Positions 9,259 through 20,800 of a DNA stretch of 64,000 bases are shown in pieces. The notes under the pieces were generated by a model. That model was not told where the DNA came from and did not search any database. It saw nothing but the letters and a program-made list of their open reading frames with translations. Each line of letters opens with the position of its first letter. The stretch's first letter is position 1. This DNA is from Sphaerotilus uruguayifluvii (GTDB taxonomy: Bacteria > Pseudomonadota > Gammaproteobacteria > Burkholderiales > Burkholderiaceae_C): assembly GCF_013294065.1 (NCBI RefSeq), contig NZ_JABSNM010000003.1, forward strand, positions 159,351 to 223,350, read 5' to 3'. A program made the position numbers and the translations under genes.

Positions 9259-10194
9259 ATGACCCTCACCGAACTGCGCTACATCGTCGCGGTCGCACGC
9301 GAAAGACATTTCGGTCGCGCCGCCGAGGCCTGCTTCGTCTCCCAGCCGACGCTGTCGGTCGCGATCAAGAAACTCGAGGAGGAACTCGAGGTCAAGCTGT
9401 TCGAGCGCGGCGGCAGCGAGGTCTCGGTGACGCCGCTGGGCGAGGAGATCGTCCGCCAGGCCCAGGTCACGCTCGAGAACGCCGCATCGATCAAGGAGAT
9501 CGCGCGGCGCGGCAAGGATCCGCTGGCCGGCCCGATCCGGCTCGGCGTGATCTACACCATCGGCCCCTACCTGCTGCCGGACCTGGTGCGCAACGCCATC
9601 GCCCAGGTGCCGCAGATGCCGCTGATGCTGCAGGAGAACTTCACCGTGCGCCTGCTCGAGATGCTGCGCACCGGCGAGCTCGACTGCACCATCCTGGCCG
9701 AGCCCTTTCCCGACACCGGCCTGGCGATCGCGCCGCTGTACGACGAGCCCTTCCTCGTCGCGGTGCCGCGCCAGCATCCGCTGGCCTCGCGCAAGTCGAT
9801 CTCGTCGGCCGAGCTGAAGCAGGAGACGATGCTGCTGCTGGGCACCGGCCACTGCTTCCGCGACCATGTGCTCGAGGTCTGCCCGGAGTTCGCGCGCTTC
9901 GCCAGCGATGCCGAGGGCATCCGCAAGAGCTTCGAGGGCTCGTCGCTGGAGACCATCCGCCACATGGTGGCCTCCGGGATGGGCATCACCGTGGTGCCGC
10001 GGCTGTCGATCCCGCGCGAGGCGCTGGCCGACGCCGGCGCGCTGGTGCGCTACGTGCCCTTCGCCGACCCGGTGCCGACCCGCCGGGTCGTGCTGGCGTG
10101 GCGGCGCTCCTTCACCCGCTACGAGGCGATCGCGGCGCTGCGCGACGCGATCCTGGACTGCCCGCTCGAGGGCGTGAGACGCATCACCGGCTGA
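9259..10194 (+). CDS. oxyR: Hydrogen-peroxide-sensing LysR regulator OxyR
   Basis: OxyR senses H2O2 through a reversible disulfide and activates catalase, peroxiredoxin and related genes. The 311-residue product has the LysR winged helix at residues 1-60 (LTELRYIVAVARERHFGRAA) and a substrate-binding-like domain. With the ATG at 9259 the two redox cysteines in GTGHCFRDHVLEVC fall at residues 199 and 208, the same numbers as in E. coli OxyR. This separates it from other LysR proteins and favours this start over the in-frame ATG at 9211. It is divergent from the cytochrome c4 gene. Confidence 0.95.
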   Translation: MTLTELRYIVAVARERHFGRAAEACFVSQPTLSVAIKKLEEELEVKLFERGGSEVSVTPLGEEIVRQAQVTLENAASIKEIARRGKDPLAGPIRLGVIYTIGPYLLPDLVRNAIAQVPQMPLMLQENFTVRLLEMLRTGELDCTILAEPFPDTGLAIAPLYDEPFLVAVPRQHPLASRKSISSAELKQETMLLLGTGHCFRDHVLEVCPEFARFASDAEGIRKSFEGSSLETIRHMVASGMGITVVPRLSIPREALADAGALVRYVPFADPVPTRRVVLAWRRSFTRYEAIAALRDAILDCPLEGVRRITG

Positions 10195-10311
10195 CGCGGC
10201 CGGACGGGGCGGTGCGGGCCGCCCGTCGTCCGCCACCGCTCAAGGCACGGCACGGCGCTGCCGAAAGCTGCGGCGAGGACCTGCCCCGCGGGTCCGTGCC
10301 GCCGCCCGCCG

Positions 10312-12786
10312 ATGCCCGATCCGAAGAAAGCCTCCCGACCGCCCGCTCCGTCCGCCCGCTCTTCGCGGAGCCAGGCGTCCGACCGCCGCCGCCAGGACCG
10401 GCGCCGCACGCTGCAGTCCTCCGACGAGGCCGTCGAGGCCCGGGTGCGGCTGCGCCAGCATGCGGCGGTGGTGCGCGCGCTGCCGTGGATGGCGGCGATG
10501 TCGGCGCTGGGCGCGCTGTCGGTGGCCGCCGCGGCACCGGCCACCGTGCCGCAGGCCCCGCTGTGGATCTGGCTGGTCGCGCTGATGGTGCTGACGCTGG
10601 GCCACCTGCAGTTCTGGCACCAGTGCCGCCGCCAGGGCCGGCCGCTGCACATCCACCGGCGCCGCGTCGGCGCCTACGAGCTGCAGGCCGCGCTGACCGG
10701 GCTGCTGTGGAGCGTGCCACCGGTGCTGCTGGCCTTCGGCGGCGACATGACGATGGCCACCGTCAGCGGCGCGACGGCGATGACGGTGCTGTGCGCCGGC
10801 TCGCTGACGCTGCTGTCGATGCCGCGCGCGCTCCATGCCTTTCTCGGCCTGCTGGGCCTGGGGCCGGTCATCGGGGCCGGCCTGCACGGCGGCCTGACCG
10901 GCTGGAGCCTGATGCTGCAGTGGCTGCTGCTGGCGGGCATCGCGGTGGCGAGCAGCCGCGGCGTGCAGCGCAGCCTGCACGCGCGCGTCAGCGCCGAGGT
11001 CAAGTCCGACTACCAGATGCAGCTCGTCGGCCTGCTGCTGCGCGACTTCGAGGAACAGGGCAGCGACGTGATCTGGGAGATCGACGCGGCCGGCCGGCTC
11101 TGCCATGTCTCGCGCCAGCTCGCCGATGCGCTCGGCCGCGAGCCCGCCCAGCTCAACGACCGCTCGCTGATGGGGCTGCTGTCCGAGCTGCAGAAGGACC
11201 TGCCCGAGGCCGACCGCGAATCCGCCGGCCAGCTGCACGAGCGCCTGACCGAGGGCCAGCCCTTCCGCGACGTGATGCTGCCGATGATCGTCGCCGGCCA
11301 GCCGCGCTGGTGGTCGATGACGGCCAAGCCGCTGGTCAACGAGCGCGGCGGTGCGGTCGGCTGGCGTGGCGTGGCGCGCGACGTCACGCAGGTCCGCCAG
11401 GCCGACCGCCGCCTCGCCTGGCTGGCGCACAACGACACGCTGACCGGCCTGACCAACCGGGCGCATTTCCGCGTGCTGCTGGAGAAGGCGCTGGGCGTCG
11501 CGAAGGTGCAGCAGCGCCGCGGCGCGGTCATGTGCCTGGACCTGGACGGCTTCAAGAACGTCAACGACACGCTCGGCCACGCCACCGGCGACGCGCTGCT
11601 GGTCGAGGTCGCGCGCCGGCTGAAGGAGGCGTCGGGACGCGGCCAGGTCGTCGCGCGTCTCGGCGGCGACGAGTTCGCGGTGCTGATGCGCTCGGTGCAC
11701 GAGGAGGGCGAGATCGCCGCGACCGGCCAGCGCATCATCGAGGCGATGCGCCTGCCCTGCGAGGTGATGGGCGCGGCCGTGCCGGTGCGGGTGAGCATCG
11801 GCATCGCGCGATTCCCCGAGGACGGCATGAGCGTCGACGAGATGATGCAGCACGCCGACCTGGCGCTGTACGACGCCAAGAGCCACGCGCCCGGCTCGGT
11901 GCGCTTCTTCGTCGCGAGGCTGGGCGAGCAGGTGCGCCGTCGCCTGGTGCTCGAGCGCGACCTGCGCGAGGCCATCGAGCGCGGCCAGCTCGAGCTGCAC
12001 TTCCAGCCCAAGGTCAGCCTGCGCGACTGGACGGTGACCGGCTTCGAGGCGCTGCTGCGCTGGAACCATCCGGAGCACGGCCCGATCTCGCCGGTCGAGT
12101 TCATCCCGGTGGCCGAGGAAAGCGGCCTGATCCTGCAGATGGGCGAATGGGCGCTGGGCCAGGCCTGCATGGAGGCGGCGCGCTGGCCGCACCCGCTGCA
12201 GGTGGCGGTCAACATCTCGCCGGTGCAGGTGATGGCGCAGAACCTGCCCGACGCGGTGCAGCGCGCGCTGCAGCGCAGCGGCCTGGCGCCGCACCGGCTC
12301 GAGCTGGAGATCACCGAGTCGGTCTTCATCAACGAGACCCGCGGCACGGTGGAGCGGCTGCATGCGCTGGGCCGGCTGGGCGTGCAGATCGCGCTGGACG
12401 ACTTCGGCACCGGCTATTCCTCGCTGGCCTACCTGCGCCGCTTCCCCTTCGACACGCTGAAGATCGACCGCGCCTTCGTGCGCGAGCTGCTGATCAGCCG
12501 CGACGCGCGCTCGATCGTGCGCAACATCCTGGCGCTGGCGCAGTCGCTGCGCATGACCACCGTCGCCGAGGGCGTCGAGGAGCCGATGCAGGTCAGCGTG
12601 CTCGAGGCCGAGGGCTGCGACGTGGTTCAGGGCTACTACGCCTCGCGGCCGATCCCGGCGCGCGAGGTGCTCGAATTCGTGCTGCGCTGGGGCGAGCGCC
12701 ACCGCCCGGACCGCCCGCGCGACTTCGATCTGGCCAACACCGAGACCGCCGCGCTGCTGCCCTCGCAGCCCGAGACGCTGATCTGA
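10312..12786 (+). CDS. Membrane GGDEF-EAL protein with PAS domain (c-di-GMP turnover)
   Basis: The 824-residue protein should make and/or degrade cyclic di-GMP at the inner membrane. After a basic, disordered N-terminus it has several hydrophobic segments (about 50-220), a PAS-like region (about 245-365), a GGDEF domain with intact GGDEF at 451-455, and an EAL domain with EALLR from 579, DDFGTGYSS and a VAEGVE motif. Both catalytic signatures look intact. The position of the RxxD allosteric inhibition site before GGDEF reads GRGQ, so product inhibition at that site is probably lost. It sits between oxyR and ubiA on the same strand, 117 nt after oxyR, with no obvious ribosome binding site. Confidence 0.92.
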   Translation: MPDPKKASRPPAPSARSSRSQASDRRRQDRRRTLQSSDEAVEARVRLRQHAAVVRALPWMAAMSALGALSVAAAAPATVPQAPLWIWLVALMVLTLGHLQFWHQCRRQGRPLHIHRRRVGAYELQAALTGLLWSVPPVLLAFGGDMTMATVSGATAMTVLCAGSLTLLSMPRALHAFLGLLGLGPVIGAGLHGGLTGWSLMLQWLLLAGIAVASSRGVQRSLHARVSAEVKSDYQMQLVGLLLRDFEEQGSDVIWEIDAAGRLCHVSRQLADALGREPAQLNDRSLMGLLSELQKDLPEADRESAGQLHERLTEGQPFRDVMLPMIVAGQPRWWSMTAKPLVNERGGAVGWRGVARDVTQVRQADRRLAWLAHNDTLTGLTNRAHFRVLLEKALGVAKVQQRRGAVMCLDLDGFKNVNDTLGHATGDALLVEVARRLKEASGRGQVVARLGGDEFAVLMRSVHEEGEIAATGQRIIEAMRLPCEVMGAAVPVRVSIGIARFPEDGMSVDEMMQHADLALYDAKSHAPGSVRFFVARLGEQVRRRLVLERDLREAIERGQLELHFQPKVSLRDWTVTGFEALLRWNHPEHGPISPVEFIPVAEESGLILQMGEWALGQACMEAARWPHPLQVAVNISPVQVMAQNLPDAVQRALQRSGLAPHRLELEITESVFINETRGTVERLHALGRLGVQIALDDFGTGYSSLAYLRRFPFDTLKIDRAFVRELLISRDARSIVRNILALAQSLRMTTVAEGVEEPMQVSVLEAEGCDVVQGYYASRPIPAREVLEFVLRWGERHRPDRPRDFDLANTETAALLPSQPETLI

Positions 12787-12810
12787 GACGCGCCGAGCGC
12801 GCACCGGGGC

Positions 12811-12816
12811 GACAAT
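12811..12816 (+). promoter_or_regulatory. Candidate -10 element of ubiA
   Basis: GACAAT, five of six matches to TATAAT-type variants common upstream of genes in this window, lies 40 nt before the chosen ubiA start. No clear -35 is visible. Confidence 0.3.
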
Positions 12817-12856
12817 GGCGGTCCTTCCCGACCGACCGCCTGACGTGCCCCGTGCG

Positions 12857-13723
12857 ATGACCGCCCTCGCCTCCCGCCTGCCGCTCTACCTCGACCTGAT
12901 CCGCTGGAACCGCCCGGCCGGCTGGCTGCTGCTGCTGTGGCCGACGCTCTCGGCGCTGTGGCTGGCCGCCGGCGGCTGGCCGGGGCTGCATCTGCTGCTG
13001 GTGTTCACGCTGGGCACGATCCTGATGCGCAGCGCCGGCTGCTGCATCAACGACGTCGCCGACCGCGACTTCGACCGCCATGTCAAGCGCACCGCGCAGC
13101 GCCCGATCACCTCCGGCGCCATGGGCGTGAAGGAGGCGCTCGGCCTGGGCGCTGCGCTGGCGCTGGTCGCCTTCGCGCTGGTGCTGAGCACCAATGCGCC
13201 CACGATCCTGATCTCGTTCGCCGCGCTGGCGATCACGATGGCCTACCCCTACGCCAAGCGCTTCGTCGCGATGCCGCAGGCGGTGCTGGGCGTGGCCTTC
13301 AGCGTCGGCATCCCGATGGCCTTCACCGCGGTGCGCGGCGCGGTCGACCCGCTGGCCTGGGCGCTGGTGATCGGCAACCTGTTCTGGGTGCTGGCCTACG
13401 ACACCGAGTACGCGATGGTCGACCGCGACGACGACCTGAAGATCGGCATCCGCACCTCGGCGATCACGCTGGGCCGCGCCGATGTGGCCGCGGTCATGCT
13501 GTTCTACGGCCTGTATCTGGCGATCTGGTCCTGGGCGGCGCTGCAGGCGGGTCTGGGCGGCGTCTTCTGGCTGGGCATCGCCGCGGCGGCAGCGCAGGTG
13601 GCCTGGCATTTCACGCTGATCCGGCATCGCAGCCGCGAGGGGTGCTTCCGCGCCTTCCGCGAGAACCACTGGGTGGGCTTCGCGGTCTTCGCGGGCTACG
13701 TGCTGGATCTGGCGCTGCGCTGA
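12857..13723 (+). CDS. ubiA: 4-hydroxybenzoate octaprenyltransferase
   Basis: UbiA attaches the polyprenyl tail to 4-hydroxybenzoate in ubiquinone synthesis, in the inner membrane. The 288-residue product (E. coli 290) has about eight membrane helices and the two Asp-rich Mg-prenyl-diphosphate motifs: NDVADRDFD from residue 65 and [12 protein letters not shown] from residue 182. The ATG at 12857 gives the family N-terminus ([19 protein letters not shown]); an in-frame ATG at 12815 would add 14 residues. It converges on pdxA with no intervening base. Confidence 0.95.
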   Translation: MTALASRLPLYLDLIRWNRPAGWLLLLWPTLSALWLAAGGWPGLHLLLVFTLGTILMRSAGCCINDVADRDFDRHVKRTAQRPITSGAMGVKEALGLGAALALVAFALVLSTNAPTILISFAALAITMAYPYAKRFVAMPQAVLGVAFSVGIPMAFTAVRGAVDPLAWALVIGNLFWVLAYDTEYAMVDRDDDLKIGIRTSAITLGRADVAAVMLFYGLYLAIWSWAALQAGLGGVFWLGIAAAAAQVAWHFTLIRHRSREGCFRAFRENHWVGFAVFAGYVLDLALR

Positions 13724-14797
13724 TCAGCCCGCGGCGCCGCCGGCGAGCCGCCGCGCCATCGCCAGCGCTGCCACCAGGCTGTCGGCCTCGGCGCGGCCCT
13801 GGCCGGCGATGTCGAAGGCGGTGCCGTGGTCAGGACTGGTGCGCACGAAGGGCAGCCCCAGCGTGACGTTCACGCCCTGCTCGACGCCCAGGTACTTCAC
13901 CGGGATCAGGCCCTGGTCGTGGTACATCGCCAGCACCAGGTCGAACTCGCCGCGGCGCGCGCGCATGAAGATGGTGTCGGGCGGGAACGGCCCCTGCGCG
14001 TCGATGCCCTCGGCGCGGGCGGCGGCGATCGCCGGCGCGATGATCTCGATCTCCTCGCGGCCGAAGAGCCCGCCCTCGCCCGCATGCGGATTGAGCCCGG
14101 CCACCGCGATGCGCGGCCGCGGCTGGCCCCACAGCGCCGCCGACGCGTGGCTGATGCGCAGCGTCGACAGCACCGCGTCGAACGTCACCCGCTCGATCGC
14201 CTCGCGCAGCGCGCAGTGGATGGTGACCAGCACCGTGCGCAGCTCCTCGTTGGCCAGCATCATGCGCACGTCGGCCGGGCGGCCGTGGCGCGCGCTCTCG
14301 TCGGCCAGCAGCTCGGTGTGACCGGGAAAGGGCTCGCCGGCGGCGGCCAGCGCCTCCTTGTGGATCGGCGCGGTGACCAGCCCGGCGATCTCGCCGCGCA
14401 TCGCCAGCGCGACCGCGTCGCGGATGCAGGCCGCGGCGAGCCGGCCGGCGCGCGCGTCGACCGTGCCCCACGGCGCCTCGGCCAGCGCCGGCTCGCGGTG
14501 GCCGGGCAGCAGCACCGGCAGCGCCCCGGGCGGCACCTCGGCCAGATCCGCGACCGCGTCGATCACCGCGATCGGCACCTCGGGCACATCGTGGATGCGC
14601 CGCAGCGCGCGCGCCGCCCGGCGCAGCACCGCGGGCTCGCCGATCACCACGACGCCCGCGCCGATGCGGCCCTCGCGCCAGGCGCGCACGATGATCTCCG
14701 GGCCGATGCCCAGCGCGTCGCCCAGCGTCAGCGCGAGCGGGCGGCACAGGGCCGGAGAGGAGACAGCAGAGACAGCGGAGCGGGAGTCGGTCGTCAT
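13724..14797 (-). CDS. pdxA: 4-hydroxythreonine-4-phosphate dehydrogenase
   Basis: PdxA oxidises 4-phosphohydroxy-L-threonine in the DXP-dependent pathway to pyridoxal phosphate. The product is 357 residues from the ATG at 14797. Recognisable metal-site blocks are PGHTELLAD, MYHDQGLIPVKYLG and RTSPDHGTAFDIAG. The N-terminal block reads GDALGIGPE instead of the usual GDPAGIGPE or GEPAGIGP. A GTG at 14842 would add 15 residues and overlap the preceding tpsA stop by 4 nt (GTGA). The ATG is preferred because conservation begins after it and a GACAAT hexamer lies just 6 nt before it. Confidence 0.88.
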   Translation of the reverse strand: MTTDSRSAVSAVSSPALCRPLALTLGDALGIGPEIIVRAWREGRIGAGVVVIGEPAVLRRAARALRRIHDVPEVPIAVIDAVADLAEVPPGALPVLLPGHREPALAEAPWGTVDARAGRLAAACIRDAVALAMRGEIAGLVTAPIHKEALAAAGEPFPGHTELLADESARHGRPADVRMMLANEELRTVLVTIHCALREAIERVTFDAVLSTLRISHASAALWGQPRPRIAVAGLNPHAGEGGLFGREEIEIIAPAIAAARAEGIDAQGPFPPDTIFMRARRGEFDLVLAMYHDQGLIPVKYLGVEQGVNVTLGLPFVRTSPDHGTAFDIAGQGRAEADSLVAALAMARRLAGGAAG

Positions 14798-14803
14798 GCC
14801 CCG

Positions 14804-14809
14804 ATTGTC
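14804..14809 (-). promoter_or_regulatory. Candidate -10 element 6 nt before pdxA
   Basis: On the minus strand GACAAT is followed by CGGGGC and the ATG. A transcript starting 7 nt after the hexamer would begin at the start codon, that is, be leaderless. The same arrangement recurs before copA, hisI, the FtsX permease, yadG and ibaG. Confidence 0.4.
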
Positions 14810-14838
14810 GGGGAGACGACCGTGCCTCGCCGCACCGT

Positions 14839-17800
14839 TCACTGCGGCATGCGCAGCTGGACCAGCGAGGTCGCCGACTGGCCGTCCTGCGTCTTGGCCG
14901 TCACCCGGATGTCCAGGCCGTCGACCCGCTCGCCCGCCGGCGCCGCGCTGCGCAGCACGCCGCTGCGGCTGTCGAACGCCACCCAGGACGGCAGCGGCGA
15001 ACCGTCCGCCTGCACCGCCGAGTAGGTCACCGACGCGCCTTCCGGCTTGTTGAACAGCGCATCGCAGGCCACGCCGCTGCCCAGATCGGCCGCGCCGAAC
15101 TGGAAGGCCGGACGCAGCACGCTCAGACTGGTCGACGCGGACCGGTTCGCCGCCGCAGCCGCCGCCGCATCGCCCGCGCCGGAGCCCGCACCTGCCGCCG
15201 TGCTGGTCGCCGGCGCGGCACCGGACGAGAGGCCGCCGCCGACCACGGTCAGTGATCCCGGCACCCCGGCGCCCGCGCCCGTTCCGGCCGGCGAGACCGG
15301 CGGCGTGCGCGGCGCGGCGACGCCGGAACCGACCTGGCCTTGCAGGTTCTCCGCCTTCACCGCCGGAGACGGCTTGACCGTCAGCGTGCCGTCGACCAGC
15401 GTCAGCTCGTAGTTGGCGGCCGAGGCGGACGCGATCCGGATCGGATAGCTGCCCGGCGGCACGCCCGCCCCCTGCGGCGCGTCCAGCACCACGCCGGACA
15501 CGACGCCGGCCGTGTCGGCGTGGCGCAGCTGGCGGCTGTCGACACGCCAGGTCAGCGCGGCCCCCGGCTCGCCGGCCGTCCGGGCCTGGTCGTCGGCGGT
15601 GACGGTCAGCGGCGCACGCGTCACCGTCAGCGTGCCGTCGATCACGCGGATCTCGTAGTTGTCGGCCGAGGCCTGTCCGCTGACGACGTGCGTGCCGGCG
15701 GTGGCCTGCGCTCCGGCGGCCGTCGTCGCCTGCATCCGGACCACGGACGCCCCGTCGGCATGACGCAGCTGGCCGGCCTCCACCGACCAGGTCAGCACCG
15801 GATCCTCGGCGCCATAGACCTTGGAGACCGGATTCATCGACACCGTCAGTGCCGCCTTGTCCACCGTCAGCGTCGCCGGCACGAACGCGGTGATCCGGTA
15901 GTTGGCATCGACCGTCAGGGTGCCCAGCGTGATCGCATGCGTCCCGGCCGTGGCCTCGGCGCCGCGGGCCGTGCCCAGGCTGCCCGACAGCACCGCCGCG
16001 GCCGCATCGCCCTGCGCCAGACCGGCGCCACCGACCGAGAAACCGGGCGCCACGTCCGGATCGCCGTAGACCTTGCGCTGGTCGGCCGCGACGATCGCGA
16101 GTTCGCGCGGCGCGACATCGGCGACCAGCCCGGTCGGCTGGACCAGCGCGTAGTCGCCGGCATCGGCGCCGCCGAGCGTGCTGGTGGAGATCACCGCCTT
16201 GCCCGTGCCCGCATTGCGGTCGGCCAGGTGGCCGCTGCGGGACAGCGTGACCGCGTCGCCCTCGACCACGCCGACCAGCGCGCCGCCGCTCACCGTGATC
16301 GCCGTCGTGCCGTCGTAGGTCTTGCCGGTCGAGATCGCCCCCTGCAGCGTGACCGGCCGGGGCGCGATGTCGGCCGTCACCTGGGTCTGGCCCGCGCCGG
16401 AGACGACATAGTTGCGCGCGTCCGTGCCGGCGAGCGACAGCGTGACCGTCTTGCCGCTGCCGGCATGGCGGTCGGCGAACTGGCCTGCGATGACAACGCT
16501 GTCACCGTCGACCAGCCCCCCGATGCTGCCCCCGCCGAGCGTCGCGGCGCTCGTGCCGTCGTAGGTCTTGCCGACCGCCACCGTGCCACCGAGCGTGACC
16601 GGCCTGGGGGCGATGTCCGCGCTCGTCTGCGTCTGGCCGCTGCCGGAAATGTCGTAGTTGCCCGCATCCGCGCCGTCGAGCGCCAGCGTCACCGTCTTGC
16701 CGCTGCCGGCGTTGCGGTCCGCGAAGCTGCCGGTGATGTTCACCGTGTCGCCACCGATCAGTCCGCCCAGGCTGCCGCCGCTCACCGTAGCGGCGCTCGT
16801 GCCGTCGTAGGTCTTGCCCGCCGCCACCGTGCCGCTGATCGTGATCGCCTTGCGGGTGATGTCCGCGCTCAGCCCGCTCGGCTGCACCAGCGTGTAGTTG
16901 CCGGCGTCCAGACCGCCCAGGCTGTCGCTGGCCGTCACCGCCTTGCCGCTGCCGGCGTTGCGGTCCGCGAAGCTGCCCGCCTGCGTCAGCGTCACCGCGT
17001 CCGACCCGACCACGCCGACCAGCGCGCCCCCGCTCAGCGTCGCCGTCGTCGTGCCGTCGTACACCTTGTTCGCCACGACCGTCCCGCTCACGCTCAGGCT
17101 CTTCGGCGTGATGCTCGCGCTGGTCTGCGTCTGGCCAATGCCGGAGAGGACATAGTTGCCCGCATCCGCGCCGTCGAGCGCCAGCGTCACCGTCTTGCCG
17201 CTGCCGGCGTTGCGGTCGACGAAGCTGCCGATGACGTTCACCGCGTCGCTGCCGACCCGCCCGACCAGACTGCCGCCGCTGACCGCCGCGGCGGTCGTGC
17301 CGTCGTAGACGCGGTCCGCAGCGCTCGCCCCGCCCAGCGTGACCGCCTTCGGCGTGATGTCCGCCACGAGCCCGGTCGGCTGCACCAGCGTGTAGTTGCC
17401 GGCATCAACACCGCCCAGGCTGTCGCTGGCCGTCACCGCCTTGCCGCTGCCGGCGTTGCGGTCCGCGAAGCTGCCCGCCTGCGTCAGCGTCACCACGTCC
17501 GACCCGACCACGCCGACCAGCGTGCCCCCGCTCAGCGTCGCCGCCGTCGTGCCGTCGTACACCTTGTTCGCCGCCGTCGTCCCGCTCACGCTCAGGCTCT
17601 TCGGCGTGATGTCCGCGCTCGTCTGCGTCTGGCCGCTGCCGGAAATGTCGTAGTTGCCCGCATCCGCCCCATCGAGCGCCAGCGTCACCGTCTTGCCGCT
17701 GCCGGCGTTGCGGTCGGCGAAGCTGCCGGTGATGTTCACCGTGTCGCCACCGATCAGTCCGCCCAGGCTGCCGCCGCTCACCGTCGCGGCACTCGTGCCG

Positions 17801-20800
17801 TCATAGGTCTTGCCCGCCGCCACCGTGCCGCTGATCGTGATCGCCTTGCGGGTGATGTCCGCGCTCAGCCCGCTCGGCTGCACCAGCGTGTAGTTGCCGG
17901 CGTCCAGCCCGCCCAGGCTGTCGCTGGCCGTCACCGCCTTGCCGCTGCCGGCGTTGCGGTCCGCGAAGCTGCCCGCCTGCGTCAGCGTCACCGCGTCCGA
18001 ACCGACCACGCCGACCAGCGTGCCCCCGCTCAGCGTCGCCGTCGTCGTGCCGTCGTACACCTTGTTCGCCGCCGTCGTCCCGCTCACGCTCAGGCTCTTC
18101 GGCGTGATGTCCGCCGCCAGCCCGGTCGGCTGCACCAGCGTGTAGTTGCCGGCGTCCAGACCGCCCAGGCTGTCGCTGGCCGTCACCGCCTTGCCGCCGC
18201 CGGCGTTGCGGTCCGCGAAGCTGCCCGCCTGCGTCAGCGTCACCGCGTCCGACCCGACCACGCCGACCAGCGTGCCCCCGCTCAGCGTCGCCGCCGTCGT
18301 GCCGTCGTACACCTTGTTCGCCGCCGTCGTCCCGCTCACGCTCAGGCTCTTCGGCGTGATGTCCGCCACGAGCCCGGTCGGCTGCACCAGCGTGTAGTTG
18401 CCGGCATCAACACCGCCCAGGCTGTCGCTGGCCGTCACCGCCTTGCCGCTGCCGGCGTTGCGGTCCGCGAAGCTGCCCGCCTGCGTCAGCGTCACCGCGT
18501 CCGACCCGACCACGCCGACCAGCGTGCCCCCGCTCAGCGTCGCCGCCGTCGTGCCGTCATACACCTTGTTCGCCGCCGTCGTCCCGCTCACGCTCAGGCT
18601 CTTCGGCGTGATGTCCGCGCTCGTCTGCGTCTGGCCGCTGCCGGAAATGTCGTAGTTGCCCGCATCCGCCCCATCGAGCGCCAGCGTCACCGTCTTGCCG
18701 CTGCCGGCGTTGCGGTCCGCGAAGCTGCCGGTGATGTTCACCGTGTCGCCACCGATCAGTCCGCCCAGGCTGCCGCCGCTCACCGTCGCGGCACTCGTGC
18801 CGTCATAGGTCTTGCCCGCCGCCACCGTGCCGCTGATCGTGATCGCCTTGCGGGTGATGTCCGCGCTCAGCCCGCTCGGCTGCACCAGCGTGTAGTTGCC
18901 GGCGTCCAGACCGCCCAGGCTGTCGCTGGCCGTCACCGTCTTGCCGCTGCCGGCGTTGCGGTCCGCGAAGCTGCCCGCCTGCGTCAGCGTCACCGCGTCC
19001 GACCCGACCACGCCGACCAGCGTGCCCCCGCTCAGCGTCGCCGCCGTCGTGCCGTCGTACACCTTGTTCGCCGCCGTCGTCCCGCTCACGCTCAGGCTCT
19101 TCGGCGTGATGTCCGCGGTCACCGAACCGGCGCTGACGGTGTAGTTGGCCGCATCGGCACCGGACAGGCTGACGCCCGACAGCGTCACGCTCTTGCCGGT
19201 GCCGACATGGCGATCGGCAAAGGCGCCCGCCGCGGTCCCGCCAAAGGCGACCGCATCGCCGCTCATCACCTTGCCATCGCCACTGCTTGCACCGCCACCG
19301 GTCAGCGCACCGCTGCCGCTGACCACGGCCGAGGTGCTGCCGTCATAGACCTTGCTGGCGGCGCTCAGGCCGGAGACGGCGACCGCCTTCGGATTGACGG
19401 TGAAGCTGCTCGAGCCGGAGGTCACCGAGATCTGATAGCCCAGCGACGAGGCCAGCGTGCCCTGGCCGGTCAGCGTGACGGTGTAGGTCCCGACCGGAAT
19501 GAAGCCCGCCCCCGACGCGGTGTAGCTGCTGGTGGTGCTGGCCAGGCTGCCGCTCGTGGCGCTGGCCTGGGTGTCGCCGTCGATGAAGCCGGTCAGGTTC
19601 ACGCCGGGTGCGGCCCCCGGATCGCCGTAGGTGATCGTCGAGCCGGCGCCCACCGAGGCGGTCAGCGTCGGGGCGACGCTGTACAGGAACCAGTTGCCCG
19701 AGCCGGCATAGGCCGGGGTCGAGCCAGCGACGTAGCTCTGGTTGTAGTGCTTGGCGTAGGTGCTCATGCCCTCCGTCGTGCCGGAGGGGCTGCTCGAGTA
19801 GACGAGGTAGCGCCCGCTGCCCGGCTGCAGGCCGGTGTCGGTGGCGTTGTTGTTGACGACATTGCGCCCGGCCGCGATGACCAGCAGGCCCGACGTGGTG
19901 GCGACCGGCTGATCGAGCACCACGTCGCTGCCGGCCCCGGCGGCCTGCAGCGTGCCGCCGCTGACGAAGGCCAACCCGCTCGTCGCGCCCACCGTGCCGA
20001 CGGTGAGCGTGCTGGCCGCGTTCTTCACCGAGGCGGTGCCGATCTGGCCGGCCAGCGTGCCGATGGCGTTGCCGCTGCCGGTCAGCGTCGCGCTGCCGCT
20101 GCCCTGCAGCAGCAGACGGCCGACCGCCAGGGTGCCGCCGGCGCCCTGGGTCACCGCACCGCCGGTGCCGGTGTCGAGCACCAGGTGACCGGTGCCGGCC
20201 GTGACCATGACCGCGCCCAGCGCCAGCGTGCCGCCGTCCGCCTTCAGCGCCAGATGCCGGTCGGTGGCGGCACCGGACACGATCGCGCCACCGGCGCTCA
20301 GGCCGCCGCTGCCGCCCTGAAGCATCAGATCGGCATCCAGCGTGGCGCCGCCACGCTTCATCGCGGCCTGGCTGAAGTCCAGCGCCGCCAGCACGGTCGC
20401 GCCGCTCTGGTCGGCACGGCCGAAGCGCAGGTCGGAGAAGCCGCTCGACTGGCTGACGATCGCGCCCATTTCCGCAGCCGTCATCGCGAAGTCGCCCCCG
20501 GTGGCGCCGAAGCGCGCCTGGCCGGTCGCGTCGGCCGCCGCCGCCTGCAGCGTCGCGCCGCTGGCGCCGACGAGCTGCGTGTCGCCGGCCAGCACGATGC
20601 CGCCGCCGCTCGCGCTCTCGCCACCGGCCTCGAGCCGCAGCGACTGCGTCGTGCCGCTGCCGATGACCGCGCCGGACTGGAAGCGCAGGCCACGCCCGGC
20701 GCCCGAGGCCGACAGACCGGCGTTGATCAGGCTCACCGACTGGCCGTCGACCGAGGCCAGCAGCACGTCGCCGGCGGCGTTGGCGGTCTTGTCGGTCGAT

